A stretch of 64,000 nucleotides of DNA, from contig WBMW01005650.1 of NCBI GenBank assembly GCA_013396635.1, forward strand, positions 582,616 to 646,615, written 5' to 3'. The position numbers were made by a program, and so were the translations under genes. The DNA is from Penelope pileata (Eukaryota > Chordata > Aves > Galliformes > Cracidae). Shown in pieces: positions 53,401-60,230 of the stretch; the stretch's first letter is position 1; every line of letters starts with the position of its first letter. Under the pieces are notes generated by a model. That model saw only the letters and a list, made by a program, of their open reading frames with translations. It was not told where the DNA came from and searched no databases.

Positions 53401-54181
53401 TTCCTTGTAAGGAAGAAGACAGGGAGCAGGTGAGAAGCATGTTTAACAAGGGACAATAATTACTGCATGATAGCCATAGATAAGGTGAACTTTTATCCAG
53501 AATCAAGGTGATTATTTTGTAATAAGATCTTCCCTTCACTAAAATCTTTATGGGAGGTGTCCTCAGAATGACTGCCTGTGAGACAGAAATTGACCCACAA
53601 ACACGCTGCTTCCTTATCTGGCTCCAAATTGTGTATAGGACAGCCTATATTTACAGGAACTACAGAACTAAAAAAGGACGAAAAAGAAAGCAAGCCCTAG
53701 GAAATCCATCACTTCACTGCCAGGAATATCAGCCGAGCTTGAGTTAACATCTCAAGTCTCAAAAACTATTAGGCACAGAACTCCACAACTCCAAATTCAG
53801 AAGTGTATTTTCATGTATTGCTGCATAACACTAAATTAACTTTTCCAAGCTGGAATATGGAAATGGGGGTGCCAGGAGAAGAGGTGCTAGGAGAAGGGAT
53901 GCTAGGAGAAGGGGATGCCAGGGAGATGGGGATGCCAGAGAAGGGGCTGCCAGCACTGGGGTACCGAGGCACAGCAGGCCACTCACGTGGGGGTCAGGAC
54001 GGAGCAGGCGAGGCCTCCGGGGCTCGACGGCCCCTGCGCTGGATGCCCGCTGCCGCCAGGCACCGGGGAGGAGCAGGAGCCCCCCCAGGGCCCAGCGCTT
54101 CAGTGGGATCCAAGCGCCGGGGGCAGCCGCCTGCCGTGCCCCGAGCAGCAGCAGCAGCGCGGCCGCCAGCAGCGCCAGCAT
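47328..54181 (-). CDS. Ten-exon gene: secreted lipocalin-like protein related to the non-kinase part of metazoan phosphoenolpyruvate synthase-like proteins (383 aa)
   Basis: Joined on the minus strand from ten exons: 54181-53987, 53235-53101, 52487-52363, 52054-51986, 51060-50947, 50675-50560, 50014-49959, 48502-48450, 47809-47682 and 47488-47328 (TAA stop). Every junction has GT-AG sites and the frame stays open through all phases, which is strong evidence for a real gene. The product starts with a hydrophobic leader (MLALLAAALLLLLGARQAAA). It then carries GGLKIEYLE...W-K-I-S-F (129-147), GVRSHSYGVRNW (245-256), TVGYVFFPDG (290-299) and a C-terminal NGLTQGWGLAEFYYR (369-383). From memory, these match the lipocalin-like region (DUF7064/DUF7065-type, with an R-D-H-S-W/F-G motif) of metazoan PEP-synthase-like proteins; the family call is inference. 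No ATP-grasp or phosphohistidine domain is present. Six N-glycosylation sequons (N79, N178, N184, N255, N288, N308) and few cysteines (95, 346, 362) fit a secretory-pathway protein. Its biochemical function is unknown. Confidence 0.82.
47682..47809 (-). CDS. Exon 9 (residues 288-331)
   Basis: Acceptor TCTCTTCAG|CCTCAC and donor GCTG|GTAAGC. It encodes LTVGYVFFPDGKKAGIEWSN (289-308) followed by ASLAEMADDGVIRDEYGVSF and TA. The G-Y-V-x-x-P-D-G element is a family hallmark in my recollection. N308-A-S is the sixth sequon. Reading through the donor gives an extra tail ending VNDLS and a stop; that is a read-through artefact. Confidence 0.87.
47810..48449 (-). other. Intron 8 of the ten-exon gene
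   Basis: About 0.64 kb between GTAAGT and the TCTCTTCAG acceptor. Purine-rich on the plus strand (48000-48060). No feature recognised. Confidence 0.7.
48450..48502 (-). CDS. Exon 8 (residues 271-288)
   Basis: Short 53-nt exon, too small to show as an open frame on its own. Acceptor TCTTTCAG|GACGGG and donor AGGAA|GTAAGT. It encodes DGTAAHLTVINMPATTR and two bases of N288. The join to exon 9 creates a sequon (N288-L-T). The longest intron of the gene (7, about 1.46 kb) precedes it. Confidence 0.8.
48503..49958 (-). other. Intron 7 of the ten-exon gene
   Basis: Longest intron (about 1.46 kb), mixed AT-rich sequence. No repeat or additional exon recognised. The distance leaves room for an alternative exon, but none with good splice sites and family-like coding was spotted. 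Confidence 0.7.
49959..50014 (-). CDS. Exon 7 (residues 252-270)
   Basis: Short 56-nt exon with acceptor TTTTGCAG|GTGTCC and donor TTTGAG|GTATTAG. It encodes VRNWSEIYRYVMILARFE (253-270), completing the GVRSHSYGVRNW motif that straddles intron 6 and giving sequon N255-W-S. The sequence runs straight on from the exon 6 motif, which confirms the join. Confidence 0.87.
50560..50675 (-). CDS. Exon 6 (residues 213-252) with the R-x-H-S-Y-G motif
   Basis: Acceptor TTCCAG|GCAAAG and donor TATG|GTAACAG. It encodes the basic segment QREQHFRHEQWGQSVGEIEI, then ENHEKTKLSLKGVRSHSYG, reaching G252 with one base left for exon 7. GVRSHSYG (245-252) corresponds to the family motif usually read as G-x-R-D-H-S-[FWY]-G, so aspartate is replaced by serine here (codon AGC). 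HFRHEQWGQ fits the family's usual pattern before this motif. Confidence 0.87.
50947..51060 (-). CDS. Exon 5 (residues 175-213)
   Basis: Acceptor TTCCTAG|TTGGG and donor AAAAA|GTGAGAG. It encodes WENFTEVFNFSADSHPGTFV (176-195), then RAFAEEPWTIEFFQRVK. There are two adjacent sequons, N178-F-T and N184-F-S. The phase (one base in, two bases out) matches exons 4 and 6 exactly. Confidence 0.85.
51061..51985 (-). other. Intron 4 of the ten-exon gene
   Basis: About 0.9 kb. ORFs of about 100 codons occur on both strands (near 51165-51529) but they overlap each other and resemble no protein I know. Nothing else seen. Confidence 0.75.
51986..52054 (-). CDS. Exon 4 (residues 152-175)
   Basis: Short 69-nt exon with acceptor CTTGCAG|AAAAGG and donor TTCCA|GTAAGAG. 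It completes R152 and encodes KGPYRQQWSEEEGELVPVKF, then SF, ending two bases into H175. The charged linker (EEEGE) followed by a V-x-V-x-F-S-F strand fits continuation of the domain begun in exon 3. Confidence 0.83.
52363..52487 (-). CDS. Exon 3 (residues 111-152)
   Basis: Acceptor TTTTAG|CAC and donor CTCAG|GTACTA, ending two bases into the codon for R152. It encodes HPQHPNMMVNDESEEIW, then GGGLKIEYLELQARWKISFD (129-148) and GLL. The 'GG-L-x-I-E-x-L-E...W-x-I-x-F-x-G' pattern is the strongest local resemblance to the DUF7065-type region of PEP-synthase-like proteins. Confidence 0.85.
52488..53100 (-). other. Intron 2 of the ten-exon gene
   Basis: About 0.6 kb, flanked by GTAAGT and TTTTAG. 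No repeat, RNA gene or second gene seen. Confidence 0.75.
53101..53235 (-). CDS. Exon 2 (residues 66-110)
   Basis: Acceptor ...CCTAG|GCACTC and donor GAA|GTAAGT, phase 0 at both ends. It encodes ALDSVYFTGFVETNKSF, then VRLAKRPHGICEMWLFLRV (86-103): a beta-strand-rich pattern with alternating hydrophobics, as in the first sheet of lipocalin-like domains. It contains sequon N79-K-S and the only cysteine in the N-terminal half of the mature chain (C95). Confidence 0.85.
53236..53986 (-). other. Intron 1 of the ten-exon gene
   Basis: About 0.75 kb. Its 5' end holds the minisatellite at 53870-53961; the rest is AT-rich with nothing recognisable. Confidence 0.7.
53870..53961. repeat. Six-unit minisatellite (15-17 bp) in intron 1
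   Basis: Imperfect tandem units of the type TGCTAGGAGAAGGGG begin at 53870, 53885, 53900, 53916, 53933 and 53948. The last unit is degenerate. The array ends 19 bp from the intron 1 donor (GTGAGT at 53986-53981). Confidence 0.85.
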
Positions 54182-54300
54182 CGTGCAGCGGAGCAGAGCG
54201 AGGAGCTGCAGCCACAGCCACCTCGGCAGCGGGGACGATCGCTGCAGACGCTGCCAAACCCCGCCTCGAAGCTGCGTCCGGGCTGTCGGCGTGCTGAGGT
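53985..54300 (-). promoter_or_regulatory. CpG island covering exon 1 and the proximal promoter of the ten-exon gene
   Basis: About 300 bp of very GC- and CpG-rich DNA in otherwise AT-rich surroundings, ending sharply at ~54300. It contains the start codon and signal-peptide exon. Out-of-frame ATGs at 54303 and 54257 would form upstream frames overlapping the start if transcription begins above them. No TATA box was noticed. Long open frames on both strands here are by-products of the GC-rich composition. Confidence 0.6.
53987..54181 (-). CDS. Exon 1 (residues 1-65): start codon and signal peptide
   Basis: ATG at 54181 has A at -3. It is the first in-frame ATG; ATGs further upstream (54257, 54303) are in other frames. 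The first 20 residues form a classic leader (M, then leucine/alanine-rich, ending ARQAAA), followed by a basic, proline-rich stretch. The exon ends CAC|GTGAGT, a strong donor, in phase 0. It is very GC-rich and lies in a CpG island. A non-spliced reading frame continues past the donor into intron repeats and should not be annotated as protein. Confidence 0.75.
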
Positions 54301-54326
54301 CATGCTTGGAAGTTGCGCTTGCTTCG

Positions 54327-54469
54327 TTTATTATTTATTTATGCATGTATTTATTTATTATTATTACTATTACTATCGTTATCATAAGTTGCATTTGCTC
54401 AGTTTACTTGTTTGTTTGTTTATTTATTCATTTATTACTGCCATTACTGTCATTACCATTATTGTTATG
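54327..54469. repeat. TTTA/TTA-rich microsatellite
   Basis: Low-complexity stretch of TTTA, TTA, TTTG and ATTACT-type units, mildly degenerate, immediately upstream of the exon 1 CpG island. The open frames crossing it are not genes. Confidence 0.85.
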
Positions 54470-57385
54470 TTCCCAGGAAATGTGATCTCAGCACACATTT
54501 TGCCCAGCTGCATGGAATCGTCCAAACTGAAGGTCAGGCACTCGCCCTGGAGCAGGGCAGCCCAGCTCTAGGAAATCCTCCAGGTTAACAGCTGAGGTGC
54601 AGGGGAGGCGGCTTTTGTGGCTTCCCCCTCCCCAGGGCAGTATGTGGGCAATACGTGGATTGAACCTGAGGCTGAAGGTTGTGGCAGTTCCCAGCTCCTC
54701 GGCTGGGATCTCAGTTCCTGTTTTGATTCCTGGCCCTGTTTCATTCAGCTTTCAGCTTCAGTGGGTCCTTCGCATCATCCCACTGCCAGCTGCAGCCAAT
54801 GGGCAGGGAAATGGCTTGGCAGTGCTCTCCATCCAAGCCATGAACAAGAATCACAGTGCGCATCCCCTCAGCCCCCTTTGTAGGTACCATTTCTGAAAGC
54901 CTTATTTTCGATGGCTTTTGGCTCGCCACACAATAGATCTTTTTATCCCTTTTACAGTTAGCAAGCATTTCATCTCATTTCTCCACTTTAAATTAAATCC
55001 ACTCTGTAAGGAATGGTTGAAGTGTAGCTGATATTGCTTTGGAGAGAGGCTGGGCTCTCAGATTCCATGCTTTCTTTTGTTTTCTGAGAGCTTGGACTCT
55101 GTTAGCTCTACAGTGGGCTTATATAGTCTTTTATGGCACTGATATGCATTTACTATGCCTCTGTGATTGTGTTCCTATCTATTCTTTGAAAGTCTTTACC
55201 ACCTCAGATGTTAATTTTATCTTTTTAAAAAGCTTCCTTATTTTTACAGTTTCCCTTTTCCAAGGGAACACAACTGTACTGCATTGCTTTATTGCTGTCA
55301 ATGGACATCAGAAGTAGAAGGGAAGGAACTAAGAAGTAAAAAGCACCAATGAGGCTCAGAAATTTGTTTCTGTAAATCATCATTGCCTCAGTTAATACTC
55401 AAGGGGCAAGTGTTAAAGTTAACTACATACAGTAGGCAGGGAGCCAGAGAGACAAAAAGGTTATTTTCTTATTCCAGATGGTGCCATAGAAGGGCTGAGA
55501 ACAGCCACAGAATAGATGTGTCACAATGTTATCACTGCACCTGCAGTACAGCAGATAATGGCTTGGTACAGAGAAAGGCTGCAATGGAATGGATTACGAA
55601 AAGCAGCTTTTATTTTTAGTTAAAATTTAAAGAAAACATTGACACAAAGCAATATTCTGCGGGGAAGAATCCACACAAATGACAAATCCTTGGCACTTCA
55701 CAAACATGCATAATTCAACTCTGAACAGCACTAGCTGTCTTGAGATCTAAGTGTCTTTGGCAAATGACATATTCTGGGGAACTCTTCCTTTTTTCTAATT
55801 CAATCTCTGAGCAGCTTTACTGCCCTTTGCCAAACCATTGGAGTCCTTATACAAATCACTTGAATTTCAGTATTTGCATTTCTGAGGGCAGGAACAACAG
55901 GGCATGAATATTTCATATGTTCCTCTGATATCTGAGGTATTCAAAAATCCTCCCAGTTTAAACAATGCATCAGTTAAGGTATTGTGGCTGTCTCTGTGGA
56001 ATCTATAACAGAGATAAGCTCCATTCCTTCCTACGAGGACAGGAAGCATGGAAACAATTTGCTTCATGCAGCATTATTTTTCAACATTTCTTAGGTAATT
56101 TGTTTGAGGACTTTTAGTTATCTCTGACAAACAATTTATCTTGGCAGCATTGTTTGCTGTGGAAGTGGTTCCAAAGCAGCAGGACTTGCAGAAGAACCGA
56201 AGTCCTGACATGTCTGGTAATGTTTTTAGCATGGTAGAAACAGTGTAGTGCATATTAAAACAAGTCTGCTCAAGCTCTGCTCCACACACTTAGCAAAAAT
56301 ATGGGAAGTAGAATGTGTGACTGATTTGTTTGGGTTTGAGTTCAGGAGGAAATGAGAAACCTGTACAGGGCTAAAAATACAGAGAACAAAGCAAGCTGAA
56401 TTTCAGACTTCGTGGTTAGCACAGATTTGGTGCCTTGCCCTGAAGCATCTGCACTATTGACCAAGAAACTTCCCACTGTGCGGTGAACAGAGCGAATGCT
56501 GCCTTTTTAAAACCATCTGCCTGCAAAGGAAATTGGTACAGTACGATCATATTCTACCAAAGTGCCTCAGCACCCTCAGAAATCAAATCTGCAAAATCAG
56601 ACTGAGCGTAGCTCTGAGCTTCTCCAGATCTCTGAGCTCCATTGAGCACTGACTGTATTTGCTGTGTGAGGCTATCCAAGCTCTCTAGCAGAGTCTGAGC
56701 AGAAATCAAAGCTTAAAAGAAAAAATGCTTCATGGTCTTTAATGCTCAGAGAGCTGCAAATGAAACTAGATTTCCAGAAGAACACCCATGAATGCTGGCT
56801 ACATTCACATGTGTAGAGCAAGATCCAGACATGCCTGAACTTCGAGAAGGCTCAGGTCTGGGAAAAAATTTCCTAGTTTCAGTCTGTACTTATGTCATAT
56901 GGCATTATATGCAATTATAATTTTTTAGTCATCAAATAACTGCTTTGTTTACACCTTTTCTCCCTCTATTTTCATCAGGAGAAGTGTACACTGCTTGCCA
57001 AGGTCATTATGACACTAATACATTTTAAGATGCCCTCCAGCTGCACAAATAAGCGATGCACCATCCAGTGGACAAAAGCAGTGTCAGTAGTTACACTGCA
57101 GTGACAAGTCATTAAACATCATTTCTACTGAAATGCGTTGTGACACTTCACTGAATGACAAGCTTTGTGCAAGAACTGCTGGGTAAGTATCCAACCTTAC
57201 GGGCATGGCAACATTTAGCATCCTGCCTTGTTGACGCTGCTGGGAATAAAAACAACACAGAGCTTAACTTCTTCGTAACTTCTGGGTAACCGTCACGTAG
57301 CAGCCGTTCTGACACAGAAGCACAAGCAGGGCAGTATGCTTCAGTTTTCTCAAGGGTAAGCTCATTATAATCAGCACTGCACCCT
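54470..57385. other. Intergenic region between the ten-exon gene and the duplicated block
   Basis: AT-rich unique DNA. Frames of about 60-100 codons only; no exon, repeat or RNA gene recognised. It separates the minus-strand gene's CpG island from the 60-kb CpG island by 3-6 kb depending on whether the duplication is real. Confidence 0.55.
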
Positions 57386-58557
57386 CGTAAGTATCTATGT
57401 AAGAAAAATGCTTCGCTTCATTTTGTTTTTATCACTGGGTCAATGACATAGTAGTTATACGAAGGGAGAACACAGAGAAAGAAGGAAGTTTTAGTAAGTT
57501 TTAGATCAGCTTTTATGATTTTCTGTGTATAGATGTTTACGTACTGCCATTTGAATAGCAGTTTGGCGATAATTTCTGCCAGTGTGTGAAACCCAACTGT
57601 CAGGAAATAGAAGAATATACATAGTGAAGTCCCTAATATTTCCTTTCCGAAAGAAATGAGAAAAAAAAGAAAAAAATAAAGAAAAACACAGTAGAAACAG
57701 AAGCATGCGTAGACATGCAGGCAGACACATTTTATTGCACTTATCAGCATGCACAACGCCTTACGCACTTGCTGCCCGTGTCCCACTAGATGGTGTTCAT
57801 GCTACAAGAAAAAAACAAGACAGAGACGCGTGTCTGAGCTGTGGCAAAGTCACCCTTTGCTTTTTTTTGATGTGCTTTAAATGAGCCTTCAGCTCACACG
57901 CTGCCAGTTTTTGCATCTCATTTTCAGAGCTATTGGGTATCTGCTTTTCCTAATGCGCAGCGGCAAATACCGAATGATTATCGTGCACTAGTATGAACCA
58001 CGGGACAATTAGCGTAATGTGGAGCCTAGGTTCACCAAAGTCAGCAAACAGAACAGGCTGCTGAGCTCGGTGCCACACATCCTTCTCCTGAGGCCATGAA
58101 GAAATACCAGCATGAAGCTGAGCACAGGGCATCCAGCAGAAACCTGTCACGGACAAACTGAGAACCCCACGGGCTGTGGCTGGCTGCCATGGGGCAGGGA
58201 GGTGTGCTGCACGAATATGGCAAAGCGGCAGTGCCTGTGCTTGCAGAAAACTCCTGGCCGTGCTGTCCTAAGGCTGAGGAGGCACTGGGCAGCCTGGCAG
58301 GCTGTGGAAGGGTTGGGGTTAGGGTGTCTCTGCCCAGGGCTGCAGGAACACAGCAGTTCCAGCCTTCTCCCAGCGGCCGGCACACGCAGGCCTGAGGTGC
58401 ATGTGGAGTGCGGTGTGGAGGCTGCCCTGCAAGGCTCACATCTTCACTCTGTAACCTCTGTGACCACAGAGATATCATTTCAGAAGTCTGTGAGTGCAAT
58501 TTTAGCCTCAAGTCCCGATTTTTTATACACTTAGGAGGAAAACACCTCCCTGCTGCA
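57386..58557. repeat. Direct duplication, copy A (1,172 bp)
   Basis: Matches 58676-59847 at an offset of exactly 1,290 bp. I see two mismatches: 58150 C versus 59440 T, and 58549 C versus 59839 G. The copy ends at an N (58558). Open frames inside (a hydrophobic 122-codon frame and GC-rich frames on both strands) are repeated in the other copy and look non-coding. Near-identity, N junctions and a mismatch near the contig edge favour an unmerged assembly overlap over a genuine tandem duplication. Confidence 0.95.
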
Positions 58558-58558
58558 N

Positions 58559-58674
58559 CCGCCCTGAGGTAAATCCGTCCCCCGTGCCGCCCTCACCTCG
58601 AGGTTCCCCTCGGGGCGCCGAGCGTTGCCCTCGGGCCCGGGCGAGGCGGGGAGGGCAGCGGGGGGCAGTGAGGG
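58559..58674. other. GC-rich orphan segment between two single-N gaps
   Basis: 116 bp of CpG-rich DNA bounded by N at 58558 and 58675, unlike both flanks. It contains donor-like sites on both strands: plus CTGAG|GTAAAT at 58568/58569 and minus CTCGAG|GTGAGG at 58597/58596. The minus frame from 58674 to 58597 is open and proline/alanine-rich. It could be part of a CpG-island first exon that could not be placed by the assembler. Confidence 0.5.
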
Positions 58675-58675
58675 N

Positions 58676-59847
58676 CGTAAGTATCTATGTAAGAAAAATG
58701 CTTCGCTTCATTTTGTTTTTATCACTGGGTCAATGACATAGTAGTTATACGAAGGGAGAACACAGAGAAAGAAGGAAGTTTTAGTAAGTTTTAGATCAGC
58801 TTTTATGATTTTCTGTGTATAGATGTTTACGTACTGCCATTTGAATAGCAGTTTGGCGATAATTTCTGCCAGTGTGTGAAACCCAACTGTCAGGAAATAG
58901 AAGAATATACATAGTGAAGTCCCTAATATTTCCTTTCCGAAAGAAATGAGAAAAAAAAGAAAAAAATAAAGAAAAACACAGTAGAAACAGAAGCATGCGT
59001 AGACATGCAGGCAGACACATTTTATTGCACTTATCAGCATGCACAACGCCTTACGCACTTGCTGCCCGTGTCCCACTAGATGGTGTTCATGCTACAAGAA
59101 AAAAACAAGACAGAGACGCGTGTCTGAGCTGTGGCAAAGTCACCCTTTGCTTTTTTTTGATGTGCTTTAAATGAGCCTTCAGCTCACACGCTGCCAGTTT
59201 TTGCATCTCATTTTCAGAGCTATTGGGTATCTGCTTTTCCTAATGCGCAGCGGCAAATACCGAATGATTATCGTGCACTAGTATGAACCACGGGACAATT
59301 AGCGTAATGTGGAGCCTAGGTTCACCAAAGTCAGCAAACAGAACAGGCTGCTGAGCTCGGTGCCACACATCCTTCTCCTGAGGCCATGAAGAAATACCAG
59401 CATGAAGCTGAGCACAGGGCATCCAGCAGAAACCTGTCATGGACAAACTGAGAACCCCACGGGCTGTGGCTGGCTGCCATGGGGCAGGGAGGTGTGCTGC
59501 ACGAATATGGCAAAGCGGCAGTGCCTGTGCTTGCAGAAAACTCCTGGCCGTGCTGTCCTAAGGCTGAGGAGGCACTGGGCAGCCTGGCAGGCTGTGGAAG
59601 GGTTGGGGTTAGGGTGTCTCTGCCCAGGGCTGCAGGAACACAGCAGTTCCAGCCTTCTCCCAGCGGCCGGCACACGCAGGCCTGAGGTGCATGTGGAGTG
59701 CGGTGTGGAGGCTGCCCTGCAAGGCTCACATCTTCACTCTGTAACCTCTGTGACCACAGAGATATCATTTCAGAAGTCTGTGAGTGCAATTTTAGCCTCA
59801 AGTCCCGATTTTTTATACACTTAGGAGGAAAACACCTCGCTGCTGCA
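58676..59847. repeat. Direct duplication, copy B (1,172 bp)
   Basis: Second copy of the unit at 57386-58557, starting right after the N at 58675. Unlike copy A it continues without a break into the CpG-island promoter at 59850, so copy B is the one with natural right-hand context, while copy A has natural left-hand context (57385 and below). That is what one expects from two overlapping contigs placed end to end. Confidence 0.95.
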
Positions 59848-59849
59848 GC

Positions 59850-60230
59850 AGCCACACAGGCGCTGGACGAAGCCGAGCTTCCTCGGCCCCCTACACTGCC
59901 CCCGGCCGCACGCATGCGCACAACCGCCCGTCCCGCAGCCGGACAGCAGCTGCCAAGGACGTCCCGCCCGCGCCGCGCGCATGCACACTGATCCCCGCTC
60001 CTCTCCATGCGCGAGCGCATGCGCACGGCGCACAGCGGCTAGCCCTGCACGGCTCGGCGCCTGCGCAGTGAGGCGCGCCCGGCTTCCGCCTCCCGCGGCG
60101 TTGCCCTCCCTGCTTCCGGGAGTCCTCGGCTCCGCGGAGCGCGTGCCGCGGTGTCCGGTGCTGCGGCCGTGCCGGGGGCAGCGCCGGGCTGGAGGCGTTA
60201 ACGGCCTGAAGTGACATAAGTGACATCTTG
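59850..60230. promoter_or_regulatory. CpG-island promoter with NRF-1-like and ETS-like sites
   Basis: Strongly CpG-rich block. NRF-1-type palindromes: CGCATGCGCA at 59911-59920, GCGCATGCGC at 60015-60024 and GCGCCTGCGCAG at 60056-60067, with related GCGCGCATGC near 59975-59984 and ATGCGCGAGC at 60008-60017. ETS-type CTTCCG is at 60083 and CTTCCGGG at 60113. This combination is typical of TATA-less housekeeping promoters. Direction is not decided by sequence alone; plus-strand transcription seems likelier because the flank beyond 60230 is otherwise unexplained. The 231-codon minus frame across the island is a composition artefact. Confidence 0.7.

Noticed and set aside
53803..54571. Long plus-strand frames (164 and 218 codons) across the exon 1 CpG island
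   Set aside because: They are antisense to the signal-peptide exon, run through a microsatellite, and have Pro/Ala/Gln-rich composition typical of GC-rich shadow frames.
57418..57786. Hydrophobic 122-codon minus-strand frame (repeated at 58708-59076)
   Set aside because: Phe/Leu/Tyr-rich because of A/T runs on the plus strand (AAAAAAAAGAAAAAAATAAAG). No splice context or family resemblance; the second copy is just the duplication.
58308..58330. Telomere-like GGGTTGGGGTTAGGG
   Set aside because: Only about two imperfect units, inside ordinary GC-rich sequence; not an interstitial telomere array.
59331..60026. 231-codon minus-strand frame entering the 60-kb CpG island
   Set aside because: Its lower half lies in the duplicated block, where a matching plus-strand frame also stays open. 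Composition follows CpG content and no domain is visible.
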